This document shows positions 52,901 through 61,675 of a stretch of DNA of 64,000 nt, piece by piece. Under the pieces are notes generated by a model that had not been told where the DNA came from, did no database searches, and was given only the letters and a program-made list of their open reading frames with translations. This DNA comes from Bacillota bacterium (GTDB lineage Bacteria; Bacillota; Clostridia; Peptostreptococcales; Anaerovoracaceae), in contig JAGAXF010000002.1 of the NCBI GenBank assembly GCA_017941085.1, forward strand, positions 1 to 64,000, written 5' to 3'. Both the position numbers and the translations under genes were made by a program. Each line of letters opens with the position of its first letter. The first letter of the stretch is position 1.

Positions 52901-55900
52901 TTGCATAAACTCCAAGGTTGGCACCTTCTCTTATTTTTGCGTAGAACTCAATAGTTATGGTTTCTCCATTGAACTGCTCTACTCTATCATATGTCGGCGA
53001 ATCAGGGTTCTCCTCATCGTACCCAAGAGTAAAGAGAATGATGTTGTCTCTATTCTCGGGTGATGACGTCGTATTGCCATAGCCTTCATTGTAGGTCTTT
53101 AGAGAGTAGGTAAATCCATCGGGAAGCTCCTCCAGGCTATCAAAGGTAGTCTCTTCATATATTTTGCTTCCGTCTACAGAATCATATCCCTTGGTCCAGG
53201 CCTTCATCTTACCCTTGGGGCTGGCGCTTGGATCCCAGCGGAAGTAATAGTCTGAATCTTCCTCTCCGATTGTGATGGTCACCAGCTCGGTTTTAACAAA
53301 TTCAAGTTCATCAACCAACCTGTCATAGAAACCAAAGGTGTTTCTTTCGTCTTCGCCATTTGGCTTTGTACCTAGGGTTGGGACCCTCGTTGTAATGGTA
53401 TATTTAACTATTTCAGAAGGATCTTTAATGAAGGTAGTATCCTTGTTGGCCTCAACTTCTTCCTGGTTAGTTCCACCGGCCAGTTCATCTGAATCCTCCA
53501 GCTGCTTATAGAGAGGTGGATTTGGTTCAGCTATTCTTACGGTGGTGCCATCGCTCATACGTGCCCCGGGATCGCTCCAAAAATCACTGGTGCGGGGTTT
53601 TGTTCTAATTGAGAGGAAAGAGTTGTTTAAAGCATAGACATACTCTGGCTCCACATAACTGCCCTTTCCGTCGGCTCCATTTTTCACCTCTTCTTCATCC
53701 GGCGCAGTCATATAGATGTAGAGGTAAAGGGCCTCCTTACCTTCGCTGTCGTAATTCATTATGAATTTCTTTTTACCGCCTTCGTAGATGTAGTTTTCTT
53801 CCTTACACTTGTCGCTTGCTTCAGAGCAATCAAAGGCAATGGCTGTAATCTTGGTTTTATCAATACTGCTGTCATTTTCGTTATATGGACGCCAGTATTC
53901 TGTATTACCAAGATTGGCGTATACTGAAACCTCAGAGGTGTTTCCTTCGCTGTACTCATCCATCTTTTTCTGAAGGAGCTCTCTATCTGCCGTTGAATAA
54001 TAAACCTTTACGTTGACGCCCATGGCTTCTGCCGTAGAAACGTCTACATGGTCAAAGGTACCAAGCCAATGTCTTCCTGTTTTTCTGTACTTTTCACCAT
54101 TGGTTCCTGTGGCCAAGTATGAATCATCCACAAAGGCATATTCCAAAACGTCATAGATTAGAATGTCCTTTGCTGTGGCGCCCTGATCCACGGCATACCT
54201 TAATCTGTAGGAATAGGATTCATCCGGCTTTACTGCGGAATGAGTTCTATAGCTGGATTCACTTTCTCCCTTAACCTGCTTGGTATATCCCGTAAGGGAG
54301 GCGGAGGCAATCTGGAAGGTAGTGTCCACAGAGCTGTAGTAGGTGTCATTTCCTATGCTTTCTCCACCATCAGCATCATGCAGATTGGAAAGGATATCAA
54401 GAAACTCCTCTTTAAAGTTAACGGGATTACCGCTGGGGTCTGTTTTGGTTGCATCATCGGGATAACCGTCTCCGCTTCCCGGAACCTCCACGGCGGCATA
54501 GTTGGTTACGATTTTTCCATTATTTGCACCGTCCTCTGCATAGAAGGAAATGTCGTTCCAGTCAAAAATCAAGGTGAAACTGGCCTGAACAGTAGACCCA
54601 AGATTAAGGGTCTTGGTGGATGGGGTATATCTTTCTGCAAAATCAGGGTCCACTCCTTGCGGTCTTTTCACGCTTAAGACAAGCAGGGTCCTTCCCGAAT
54701 TGTGGAAGTTATCCATAAGTTTGTAGGAGAAGTCCGCATCTACATAGTTAGAAGCAGAGTCCTTTACCCGTACTCTCAAGGTGTCAAAGTCCAGTGTAGA
54801 GCCCGAGGGCAAAAGGTCGTAAAGAGTGACTTCCTTTTGTCCATGAATCACACCCTGTCCCTTAAGTTCGGACAATAGGGCCTGGGGATCATCGGTGATA
54901 TATGTGGCCTTTTGGTCGCTGGTCAAAGTATAGGACCTTCTGCTCATTAGCCTTTCTTTGTCGTCAGTATTCGGATAAGAGGAGGTTTTGGTAAAGGTGG
55001 TGTCCATCTCAAAGTCCCCCAGGAATTGGTTGGCCTCTGAGTGGAAAATAACCTTGTCATTAGGCAGGTTATACTCTTTCTGATCATGTTCTATAACCGC
55101 CTGCTCCAAATGCCCTGAGCCTGAAACAGTGTCTAATTCCTGTAGATATCTATACCTGCCCTCTGAATCCTGAATGGAATAGGATGATACGTTTATAACG
55201 TCAGCCTCATCCATGTCCCCCCTTAACAATGCCTGAACATGGGCTGTTGGCTTTAGCTTTACCTCCAGCATAACAGTAGGGGAAATATAGAAGTAGTTTT
55301 GCGTGTATTCCACCTTTATGCCATGTACATCCTTATTGACGGAGAGTACATCGGCTAGTTTTATTGTATTGGAACCCTCAAATGTGCCTACCTCTGTCCA
55401 GCTGCCGCCCTTATCAAAGCGAACGAAAACCTTAGCCTTAAGAGGCTCTGTAACGAAGGGGTTCTTCATGTTGGGGTTTTCAAGTATTCCACCGTTGCCC
55501 GAAAGCTCGATGGATTCTATGGCATAGTCCCCCGCCTCCAGCTGGCTGCCGTTTAGGAATAGCATGTCATCGTAAATTGTTACAGTATAATTTCTTTTGC
55601 CATATTCTTTCGGGTCTGCAGGGTAGATTATTCTAGGCGGATCGTTTAGTCCGGGAAGCTCCTCCATGGTTAAATCAAATCCATAAATCCTGTCGGAAGG
55701 TGCGATTTGATATTTATATAAATCCACCTCTTGCTCATCCATTAACATCCATTTGCCGGCTCTTATGGTAGACATAGGTCTGGAATCTCTGTTGCCATAG
55801 TATGGGTCTTCCTCTCTACCTATTACTCTGGAGCCTCCAATGTAGTTATATTTTCTTAGGGATGGACCAAATGGCTTATAATTAAACTCTATTCTTTCCG

Positions 55901-57608
55901 GTCTGTGATAGGTGTAATAGTCGTCCTCTTTCGGGTCACCATTATATGGCTCAACTCTAACATTAATGAGGTTGGTCATATAATCCGAGGCCCCTGTCTC
56001 AGAGCTCTTAAGGCTGTCGATATATGTTTTGGGATAGGCTACTACAATGTTGCTTCTAAAATTCATCCAGCCGTTGGATGACGTTCCAAATCCGCTTCCG
56101 GTTGCAGTTTTTTTGGTTCGGTCTTCGCCGATTCTATGGGTATTGGCATAGTCATAGGAACCAAAAAAGTTGCCAATAACTGTCATGGGATTACCGGGAT
56201 CCGCAAACTCAAACCTCACATCTCCGGTTTCCTCATCTATCCTGTTATCCGTATACCATTTTGGTGTATGCAGGGCTGATGTTCCCCACCCTCCAAAGGC
56301 AACTATCTTACCTTGGTTATTTCCGTTGTATCCGCTTCTGCTATATCCGGGAGTTTCTTCTGTAATCCAGATTTTAAAGGGTTGAGTTATTGTGCTGTTT
56401 TCCGCATTGCTTTCGTTACCGCTAAAGAAGGTAACTATTTCATACTGAATGTAATAGTAGTCATCTTGTGTTCCAGATAGTCCTGTATCGCTAAAATTCC
56501 CCCAGGTTGAATTCCACTTGGTGGAGGGAATTTCGAATTGACCTCCATTGCTAATTCCACTAAGTCTTTTTTCAACACTGTGAAAGCCAACAGTGGTATT
56601 AACCCGAGCTGTTATATTGTCTCTGTTTACGTTTATTCCATATCCATCAGCCAATACCTTAAAGTCCGCATTCAATTTGTGGGGTACGGTTTCGTCAATC
56701 TTTGATGGCAGGTATGGATAGTTTATTGTGCTGGTAAAGGTTATAGGGGCGTTACCCACAGTAGCCAGAGAATCATAGTTTTCGATAACCACTTTATCCC
56801 CATCCGGATCTTCTACGTATTTACCTAATGCATCATCATAGCGACCAAAATAGAACCAGAAGTTCTTTCCGGTTTTGCTGTCCTTCTTGCCTACGCCTAC
56901 TGTTGGGTCCGCCTGGGTCTGCCAGGGCTTAGTGTCGGATCTGGCAGTATATAGTTCTCTGGTTCCGTCCCGATCCCAGTCCCACTCCTGAAAAATCCAA
57001 CGATCCAGGGCAATCTGAATGTCCCCGGCCTTGATTGGGTTGGCGTCGCTGGTTCTACCTACCTGGAATTCTACCTGGGCTGAAACGTACTGAGTGTTTA
57101 TATCGGATACGGGTGTGTCCTTGATTTCTGTAATATGCCCCTGGGCATCCACCATAGTGGATTCGGTAGTATCCAGACCCTTGATCCAATATATATCAAA
57201 GTAAGGATCCGACGCTGTTGCCGTAGAGGGAGCCGCCAGCAAAGAATTGCCAGGAGCCGGAGCTCCAAGACTCATTGTATTTACCGGCTTCTCTTCATTC
57301 TCGCTTTTCTCTGTTGTTTCGGCATCCTTTGTTGCTGAATCAGAAATGCTTTCTTCCGCCTTCTTATCTTCTTGTTCCATAAGCACGGAAGAGTTTTCTT
57401 TTTCGTCAGCCGACTTCTCAATTTCATCTAACTGTTGATTGCCATCAGAATTCTCTTCTTTTTCTTCTTGTGACAATTCCTGGTTTTGATTCTCTCCTGT
57501 GGTTTCACCGGTTCCATCAAGAGCAATTCCATACTGAGGGAACGAAGTAAATACCATCAAAAAAATCAAAAACCACGTAACGGCTCTCTGTAAATGTTTA
57601 CTCAGCAT
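46944..57608 (-). CDS. Giant sortase-anchored adhesin with about twelve D2 isopeptide-type repeats
   Basis: The protein has 3554 residues. A signal peptide (about 1-29) is followed by a Glu/Lys/Ser-rich spacer to about 110 and a large N-terminal region (to about 1350) without obvious repeats. About twelve D2-type fimbrial isopeptide domains of 145-165 residues follow (gene positions about 47050-53550). Each begins with a K-x-V-N-type lysine and ends with a V/I-P-N-x-A/T strand, the likely Lys-Asn crosslink pair. Near the end is PKTGD (3521-3525), a hydrophobic segment and a basic tail. RBS AGAGG. It is wall-linked and probably mediates attachment. Sortase and ligand are not known from this window. 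Confidence 0.9.
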   Translation of the reverse strand: MLSKHLQRAVTWFLIFLMVFTSFPQYGIALDGTGETTGENQNQELSQEEKEENSDGNQQLDEIEKSADEKENSSVLMEQEDKKAEESISDSATKDAETTEKSENEEKPVNTMSLGAPAPGNSLLAAPSTATASDPYFDIYWIKGLDTTESTMVDAQGHITEIKDTPVSDINTQYVSAQVEFQVGRTSDANPIKAGDIQIALDRWIFQEWDWDRDGTRELYTARSDTKPWQTQADPTVGVGKKDSKTGKNFWFYFGRYDDALGKYVEDPDGDKVVIENYDSLATVGNAPITFTSTINYPYLPSKIDETVPHKLNADFKVLADGYGINVNRDNITARVNTTVGFHSVEKRLSGISNGGQFEIPSTKWNSTWGNFSDTGLSGTQDDYYYIQYEIVTFFSGNESNAENSTITQPFKIWITEETPGYSRSGYNGNNQGKIVAFGGWGTSALHTPKWYTDNRIDEETGDVRFEFADPGNPMTVIGNFFGSYDYANTHRIGEDRTKKTATGSGFGTSSNGWMNFRSNIVVAYPKTYIDSLKSSETGASDYMTNLINVRVEPYNGDPKEDDYYTYHRPERIEFNYKPFGPSLRKYNYIGGSRVIGREEDPYYGNRDSRPMSTIRAGKWMLMDEQEVDLYKYQIAPSDRIYGFDLTMEELPGLNDPPRIIYPADPKEYGKRNYTVTIYDDMLFLNGSQLEAGDYAIESIELSGNGGILENPNMKNPFVTEPLKAKVFVRFDKGGSWTEVGTFEGSNTIKLADVLSVNKDVHGIKVEYTQNYFYISPTVMLEVKLKPTAHVQALLRGDMDEADVINVSSYSIQDSEGRYRYLQELDTVSGSGHLEQAVIEHDQKEYNLPNDKVIFHSEANQFLGDFEMDTTFTKTSSYPNTDDKERLMSRRSYTLTSDQKATYITDDPQALLSELKGQGVIHGQKEVTLYDLLPSGSTLDFDTLRVRVKDSASNYVDADFSYKLMDNFHNSGRTLLVLSVKRPQGVDPDFAERYTPSTKTLNLGSTVQASFTLIFDWNDISFYAEDGANNGKIVTNYAAVEVPGSGDGYPDDATKTDPSGNPVNFKEEFLDILSNLHDADGGESIGNDTYYSSVDTTFQIASASLTGYTKQVKGESESSYRTHSAVKPDESYSYRLRYAVDQGATAKDILIYDVLEYAFVDDSYLATGTNGEKYRKTGRHWLGTFDHVDVSTAEAMGVNVKVYYSTADRELLQKKMDEYSEGNTSEVSVYANLGNTEYWRPYNENDSSIDKTKITAIAFDCSEASDKCKEENYIYEGGKKKFIMNYDSEGKEALYLYIYMTAPDEEEVKNGADGKGSYVEPEYVYALNNSFLSIRTKPRTSDFWSDPGARMSDGTTVRIAEPNPPLYKQLEDSDELAGGTNQEEVEANKDTTFIKDPSEIVKYTITTRVPTLGTKPNGEDERNTFGFYDRLVDELEFVKTELVTITIGEEDSDYYFRWDPSASPKGKMKAWTKGYDSVDGSKIYEETTFDSLEELPDGFTYSLKTYNEGYGNTTSSPENRDNIILFTLGYDEENPDSPTYDRVEQFNGETITIEFYAKIREGANLGVYATGKVPNNAGYYIPGHKEEFSNTVYIHHPEEDEPPVKTVALVDGEGNVIGEEAQKFYVVNSSDLTYVHDRAGNLIVVTISYDDEGNEVLKDSQGEDYVLKEGQSIKTVQEMENLEEIIHYEVKQKLPGGVSNVTLKDNLQNALEIVPDSFKIKLVGQVVINKTKGERGWRMAGTDRDFRVYSDQEKADLMETYPSLTEESFIEDTYYRPVSDDEGTPETETLDIEREFDLSDPNDYFLLTRYSDRNFYRGYPVFNTKDNSWSLQIPGRFINQYGDALLSLKVTSKEVEALNSNGEPYTYTSYTAEKIDGELGKYGTSAINGPVEYSLAGVDLIVSFDARIKEGADLSRYLTETGYEIPNIATYAFGNNPEVDTEPVVVRPPREKIEKTVNNKIYETLGTQNEVVNYAINVEIPNFADDPETEVEETETVREMSIEDTLQPVLEFYEPEAKNVTAKVIKEDGTTVYNLTVPQREEGLKITGKKLVFDVAKALGEDFAQYTSGGYRFLLRFDARIVPGTTEEQLNPYRDGSTAEVPNEASYKINNQYTYESNVVHITPPTIGKTVNYVTDYYLSDLTEVFEYEVTSLMPANEENDVKSFVISDTLNKVLTFADPAEYPYGVTIGDEELSQEEISERIKVDGQTITLSFSEADVEKASWKKKAVLLTFKAVIKEGADLTDYWKKLPQGEYAVIPNRAEYVLTFDNGSTQNNRTKDVNVYVPKSEKKVNGEESVDLSSLEQVFTYSISTYIPTPPVSTETEEKEMKAATFYDELEPVLTFADKNDVKVKIDGKDTVTVDGADVALKSKVAFSGNRLSFDLLPYTAEYAGKKIEIEFTAKLKKDTTLDKLDAYVSALGIIEIPNEAVLEINIPNEAGEDVVTESRTQPVYVTPPPIQKKVTDNDETLVDDATLDSWDENFVYTINTRIPEVDANNDPIVSFSVIDRLVPELEFGDVKKAAISIGGVAVDNIEEIATFDLTKKVLTITFTEEQIQENLRGSVEITFPARIVRDADLSKYKDNGNRIPNKTSYKINNDSEVESNTVTVVPPPVVKTVNNRTAISVGDIDQTFTFRITGLVPATDNEETKVTGYVLEDTLVDALLFSGKPTVTIDGRTVSADTYIKTNKQTLTFTMDNPSDLEEYAGKKILIAFRAKVNPKADLTPYIEEDFRIPNEATAKIDFSDESSESYTTEPVTVTPPDGDKKVNGVNRDLLSSIYEPIKYTVRVLVPSVDEKGEEITDFVLRDKLEPVLKFSEDEEVSLTAGEAALDTEKYVSINDDTIQVKISGEELKAVVGKYLELEFVARIIDGADMSKYYVAGDSGKGVVSVPNTGKYVINNGEEIDTNTVTVDIPDITKKVSDSDETLVNDATLSDWTEEFTYTIDTFIPPYEVGEEKTTGFVIKDTLEDVLEFSDKEPTVTVNGETADAIVSRNGDVLEVFFDEAQVKKYELGSVRVVFNAVIKDGADLSPYIDDGFKVPNKAAYIINDKDEKESNTVTIVPPPVNKTVNDVESIGVDNLDEVFTFKLYGLIPSPVTGTGEEVTSFKLVDNMEKVLLFADEDCVVTIGDEEIASEGMVERPDEHTIVLTLDKETIAANTGKKVMLEFKAKFNPTADFAPYIKEITAVPNKAKAVVEAPNGTGYELESEPVTITPPDSKKTVNDADEFTVENLDEAFRYKIRVLIPLKDSEGNDIETFKLTDTLEPVLRFADEPNVVILVGDKDVDSQAATIEDQTITVEFGPEEMAEYRGAYVDISFDAMVKEGADLTSYIVEGAAKVPNTAEYSFNNSPEVEVTNTPSVVPPIPDTPGIKKLVNDKEHVDLKTVEEVFHYTIDTYIPSDAYAMTVTDTLESVLEFTNVDKITVKIGDTTLTPEEVKTQVTTKGKTLTVVLTRDQVIGNKSKEVQIMFDAKVVKNADLSSYRKLGKAKVPNTAEYMVNNNPDRVVKSNTVTVTPPNPTGPKTGDDNNVLPWMLLMLAAAIAIRLVEGRRIRIR
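47430..50240 (-). repeat. Duplicated three-domain block in the giant adhesin
   Basis: The series of domain starts at about 50190 (DETLVDDATL), 49735 (KTVNNRTAI) and 49290 (KKVNGVNRD) is repeated at 48815 (DETLVNDATL), 48375 (KTVNDVESI) and 47930 (KTVNDADEF). The periodicity is about 1.36 kb. Each domain is more like the one three positions away than like its neighbours. This shows duplication of a triplet rather than of single domains. Confidence 0.7.
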
Positions 57609-57803
57609 AACCTTTACCTCTCCAGTAAAAAAATAAAATGCGTAGAACTATGCCAGCCTAAATGACCCCTTACATGGCATATTTAATTATTTGTATTAAT
57701 CTCAATCCATGTTTTGCTTACACAAAACCATTTTAACAATTATACTACTTTTTTCACACATTGTACACTTTTCAAGGTTTTAACAATGGCTTGATACAGA
57801 AAA

Positions 57804-57828
57804 AGCCCCGGCCATTTGTGCCGGAGCT
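57804..57828 (-). terminator. Intrinsic terminator of the EF-G-like gene
   Basis: AGC-CCGGC and GCCGG-GCT arms with a 7-base loop form a GC-rich stem, followed on the minus strand by TTTTTC. The rest of the gene-free stretch 57609-57883 shows only A/T-rich sequence, probably including the adhesin promoter. Confidence 0.8.
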
Positions 57829-57883
57829 TGTATTTGCCTATTTGCAATTAATTGTTTAACTAGCCACCTTATAGTTGCAGCCC

Positions 57884-59836
57884 TTAGTTCTCTTCTGCAG
57901 CGTGATCTGCAATGATCTTATCTGCTATCATCTTTGGCACTTCTTCATAGCGCTCAAAGCTCATTTCGAAGGCACCACGTCCCTGTGTCATGGAACGAAG
58001 AACCAATGCGTAGTCAAAGAGTTCTGCCTGGGGAGCTTCTGCCATTAGCTTCTGTCCGCCACCCATCTGCGGCTCCATACCCAGGATTCTGCCACGACGC
58101 TTGTTCATGTCACCCATTACAGCTCCGGTATAGTCATCGGGAACGATAATGTCCAGATGCATGATTGGTTCCATAAGGCATGGGTTGGCTTCTACGATAC
58201 CCTTCTTAAAGGCCAGGGATGCGGCGATCTTGAAGGATACTTCGTTGGAGTCTACATCATGGTAGGAACCATCGTAGAGAACTGCCTTAACGTTTACTAC
58301 CTTGCAGCCGGCGAGAGGACCTCTCTCCATACTTTCTAAAAGTCCCTTTTCTACTGCCGGTACGTAGTTCTTTGGAACGGATCCGCCGAAGAGTTCTTCG
58401 GAGAATTCGAATTCTTCCTGGGATGGGGAGAATCTAATCCAAACGTCACCGTACTGACCGGCACCACCGGATTGTTTCTTATGTTTACCCTGTACTTCAG
58501 ATTGACCCTTGATGGTTTCTCTGTAAGCAATCTTCTGGGGAACTGTCTTAACTGTTACACCAAAGCGATCCTTCAGCTTGGACATAATGATTCCCAGCTG
58601 GATATCTCCCTGTCCGCCGATAAGAGTCTGATGAGTTTCTGCATTTCTGTCTACGGCGATGGATGGATCTTCTTCCTTTAGTCTGGCAAGACCTGTTCCC
58701 ACCTTGTCTTCGTCGTTCTTATCTGCTGCCTCAATGGCAATGTAGTATGTGGGAGATGGAATATCCAAAGGTGCATATTGCACGATGGAATTCTTGTCAC
58801 AAAGAGTATCTCCTGACTGGGTATACTGCAGCTTTGCCACTGCAATAATATCTCCGGCTTCTGCTGAAGCCATTTCTATCTGCTCTTTTCCTCTGAGAAC
58901 AAAGGGTTTGCCCAGACGCTCTGCCTTTTCTGCCCTGGTGTTATAGAGCTCGACTCCGGAATTAAGAGTTCCTGTTACCACCTTCATAACGGAAATCTTT
59001 CCAACAAAGGGGTCAACGATGGTCTTGAAAACAAATGCGGAGCAGCTTCCGTCCTTTGTTGTTTTAATTTCGATGTCTTCACCGCTACCGTTCTTGGCGT
59101 GATAGCTTCCGTGCTGAAGTGGGTTTGGAACACAAGCCACCAGAAGGTCCAGAATTCCGGCAACGCTCTGGTTAAGCTGGAAGAGAGATGTGGCAACGGG
59201 AACGATGTTGCCCTGGGCAATACCCATGGCCAGGCCCTGCTTAATCTCAGCATCTGTAAAGGCTTCTCCTTCAAAGAACTTTTCCATCAGTTCTTCATCG
59301 GACTCTGCGATGGCTTCCATCAGTGAGTCATCAACTTCACCCAGGGGCCACTGCATTGCAACCAGCTTGTTTCCAAATTTGCTCTGAAGAAGTCCAAGGG
59401 TTGTATCGAAATCGAATTCATCCTTGTCTCTCTTATTTATGACTATGAATCTAGGTGTGCCTGTACGCTCACAAGCATTCCATGCGGCTTCTGTACCTAC
59501 CTGAATTCCGGATCCGGCGTCCACCATGATTACTGCTGCTTCTGCTGCACGCAGTGCAGAGTTTACTTCACCAACAAAGTCAAAATAACCCGGTGTATCG
59601 ATAAAGTTTATCTTTGTGTCCTTCCATTCAATAGGTACGATGGATGTGTTGATTGAATATCCTTTTTCAATCTCCATCTTGTCGTAGTCGGAAACTGTGT
59701 TTCCGTCCTCCACCTTACCCATCTTTTTTGTGACACCGGTCTCCAGGAGGGCAGCCTCCAGGAATGTTGTTTTACCTGTTCCGCCATGACCAAGTAAAGC
59801 AACGTTTCTGATAGTTTCGCTTGTGTAGCTCTTCAT
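57884..59836 (-). CDS. EF-G-like translational GTPase
   Basis: The protein has 650 residues, slightly shorter than housekeeping EF-G (about 690). The G1 motif is GHGGTGKTT (16-24) instead of GHxDxGKTT, the G3 motif is DTPGYFDF and the G4 motif NKRD. Domain II, III, IV and V features are present (e.g. RETIKGQSEVQGKHKKQSGG; domain IV GAGQYGDVWIRF). This matches the EF-G-like paralog common in Clostridia and Actinobacteria rather than FusA, and str-operon genes are absent. Its role, perhaps in ribosome rescue or recycling, is not established. Confidence 0.9.
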   Translation of the reverse strand: MKSYTSETIRNVALLGHGGTGKTTFLEAALLETGVTKKMGKVEDGNTVSDYDKMEIEKGYSINTSIVPIEWKDTKINFIDTPGYFDFVGEVNSALRAAEAAVIMVDAGSGIQVGTEAAWNACERTGTPRFIVINKRDKDEFDFDTTLGLLQSKFGNKLVAMQWPLGEVDDSLMEAIAESDEELMEKFFEGEAFTDAEIKQGLAMGIAQGNIVPVATSLFQLNQSVAGILDLLVACVPNPLQHGSYHAKNGSGEDIEIKTTKDGSCSAFVFKTIVDPFVGKISVMKVVTGTLNSGVELYNTRAEKAERLGKPFVLRGKEQIEMASAEAGDIIAVAKLQYTQSGDTLCDKNSIVQYAPLDIPSPTYYIAIEAADKNDEDKVGTGLARLKEEDPSIAVDRNAETHQTLIGGQGDIQLGIIMSKLKDRFGVTVKTVPQKIAYRETIKGQSEVQGKHKKQSGGAGQYGDVWIRFSPSQEEFEFSEELFGGSVPKNYVPAVEKGLLESMERGPLAGCKVVNVKAVLYDGSYHDVDSNEVSFKIAASLAFKKGIVEANPCLMEPIMHLDIIVPDDYTGAVMGDMNKRRGRILGMEPQMGGGQKLMAEAPQAELFDYALVLRSMTQGRGAFEMSFERYEEVPKMIADKIIADHAAEEN

Positions 59837-59894
59837 TTATAATCCTCCTAAAATATCTTTTCGATATATTTTTCCGCCTTCAGCGTACCTATCT

Positions 59895-59923
59895 ATTGTA
59901 TCAAAAAACCCACATATTCACAA
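59895..59923 (-). promoter_or_regulatory. Promoter of the EF-G-like gene
   Basis: On the minus strand, TTGTGA (59918-59923) and TACAAT (59895-59900) are 17 bp apart, about 60 bp before the start codon, which has AGGAGGATTATAA in front. The remaining part of the 240-bp divergent region up to epsC is A/T-rich. Confidence 0.55.
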
Positions 59924-60076
59924 CTACTATATGTAGCGAATATATAGCCTAAAAGCCCATAGTTCCTTCAAGAGAGAGTGTTCTCCCCAGAGGGATATAT
60001 TATATTTATCTATAGTTTTTATTCACAGTTGTCACTTTTTATTCTATAATACAAATCACGATGGGAGAAATGTGTA

Positions 60077-60970
60077 ATGGATATAAACAAAGAAAAGATA
60101 ACTACAATTGTAGATGCCATCTTTAGTGATTACGAAAGAGGCAGAGAAATAGACCGAATGGATTTTTTCGGTCAGCCGGATCAGGACGTGGTTAAGGATA
60201 TACTCCAAAGACTTCTTATGATTCTCTATCCCGGCTACTACAGAGATCCGGAATATACTCCGGAGCTGGCCAAGGTAATGCTGGAGAATTTAATCAATGA
60301 AGTTCTTAGCTCATTAAGTCGTCAGATTGAAATAGTATTGGTGAATGATCCTCGCTTTGCTGATGCGGACAAAAAGACCCGAAGAGAAGCGGCAGAAAAC
60401 CTTTGCCTGGAATTCTTTAACCAGATACCCAAGATTAGAGATTATCTGGATACAGACATTGACGCCACCTACGAGGGAGACCCGGCGGCCTACGACAAGA
60501 TAGAAATAGTTTTGGCCTATCCCGGACTCTACGCCACCACCATTCATAGGCTGGCCCACGAGTTGGAACTTTTAAAGATACCCTATATCCCAAGACTCAT
60601 GAGTGAATTCGCTCACAGCGAAACGGGAGTGGATATTCACCCGGGAGCAACCATCGGTAAGTATTTCTTTATCGACCACGCCACGGGAATTGTTATTGGG
60701 GAAACCTCGGAAATCGGAGAACACGTTAAGGTCTATCAAGGAGTAACCATAGGAGCCCTTTCCACCAAAGAGGGGCAGAACCTGAGAGGAAAAAAGCGCC
60801 ACCCTACCATTGAGGATCATGTAACCCTCTATGCCGGTGCCGCTATTCTGGGAGGAGATACTGTTATTGGACATCACAGTGTAATCGGCGGTTCCGCCTT
60901 TGTGACCAAGTCCGTACCTCCCTATTCACAAGTATTGGTAGATATTTCTTCTACGGTAGTCTCGCCATAA
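60077..60970 (+). CDS. epsC: Serine O-acetyltransferase (EpsC type)
   Basis: The protein has 297 residues. It acetylates serine with acetyl-CoA, the first committed step of cysteine synthesis. The helical N-terminal domain (about 1-160, PAAYDKIEIVLAYPGLYATTIHRLAHEL) and the left-handed hexapeptide beta-helix (about 175-285: DIHPGATIGKYFFIDHATGIVIGETSEIGEHVKVYQGVTIGA, with catalytic His in IDHATG) are clear. The EpsC-type longer N-terminus distinguishes it from CysE. It has no cysK next to it. The 3' end overlaps the convergent YgjP-like gene by 20 bp. Confidence 0.95.
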   Translation: MDINKEKITTIVDAIFSDYERGREIDRMDFFGQPDQDVVKDILQRLLMILYPGYYRDPEYTPELAKVMLENLINEVLSSLSRQIEIVLVNDPRFADADKKTRREAAENLCLEFFNQIPKIRDYLDTDIDATYEGDPAAYDKIEIVLAYPGLYATTIHRLAHELELLKIPYIPRLMSEFAHSETGVDIHPGATIGKYFFIDHATGIVIGETSEIGEHVKVYQGVTIGALSTKEGQNLRGKKRHPTIEDHVTLYAGAAILGGDTVIGHHSVIGGSAFVTKSVPPYSQVLVDISSTVVSP

Positions 60971-61607
60971 GGAGGCTACCGTTTTTCTTTAGCCAATTGT
61001 TTGCCTGCTTGTACTTAGGAATGACCCTTTCCACCTCACTCCAAAATTCCGGAGAATGATCCATGTGCAGTAAGTGACAAAGCTCATGCACAACTATGTA
61101 GTCTCTAACCTCTTCCGGGGCAAGCATCAGGAGACCGTTAAAGTTTAGATTGCCTTCCCTGCTGCAGCTACCCCATCTGGTTTTTTGATGTCTGATGGTT
61201 ATGCGATTTAGTCTGGGGCCATCCTCTTTACCTTTGGTTTCCGGAGTGAATATACCTAATAGTCCAAAAAAGGACATTTGCTCCGGTTCCTTTTTCTCTT
61301 CAGCAAAGACCTTTGGCCACCAGTAGTCCACTCTTTCCTTAAAATCTCTTTTGGCTTCTTCTGTCAGTCCCTTTAACTCCTGCTCTGTCAGAACTCCCAT
61401 GTCGTCTCTGTATCTTGTCAGGGAGGCTCTGCTCTTTGCCATGGCCTTAAGTTGCTCTTCTATCCAGGAGTCCTTGGATATAACAAACTCCTGAATCTCG
61501 GTTTTGCTCACCCACTTGGGTGCACGAACAATAACCTGACATTCAGGAGTAATTTCTATGGATATGGTTTTTCTCTTGCTTCTGATTATCCTATATGTAT
61601 ATGCCAT
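60951..61607 (-). CDS. YgjP-like (DUF45) zinc metallopeptidase
   Basis: The protein has 218 residues from ATG 61607 (GGAG 5 bases upstream). Family features are IRSKRKTISIEITPECQVIVRAPKW at the start, TRWGSCSREGNLNFN in the middle and the zinc site HELCHLLHMDHSPEFW (H-E-x-x-H ... H). Family members are associated with SprT/WLM-like peptidases, but the physiological substrate is unknown. The gene overlaps epsC on the opposite strand. Confidence 0.9.
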   Translation of the reverse strand: MAYTYRIIRSKRKTISIEITPECQVIVRAPKWVSKTEIQEFVISKDSWIEEQLKAMAKSRASLTRYRDDMGVLTEQELKGLTEEAKRDFKERVDYWWPKVFAEEKKEPEQMSFFGLLGIFTPETKGKEDGPRLNRITIRHQKTRWGSCSREGNLNFNGLLMLAPEEVRDYIVVHELCHLLHMDHSPEFWSEVERVIPKYKQANNWLKKNGSLLMARLP

Positions 61608-61675
61608 TTTATCTCCGTGATTGCCTCCACGGAAATTATAACTCACTTAAAAGCATCTTGCCATTTCTAAAGCTG

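Noticed and set aside
57884-59836. Housekeeping EF-G or a TetM-like resistance protein
   Set aside because: The altered G1 motif, the shorter length and the lack of rpsL/rpsG/tuf neighbours point to the EF-G-like paralog; no TetM-specific features seen.
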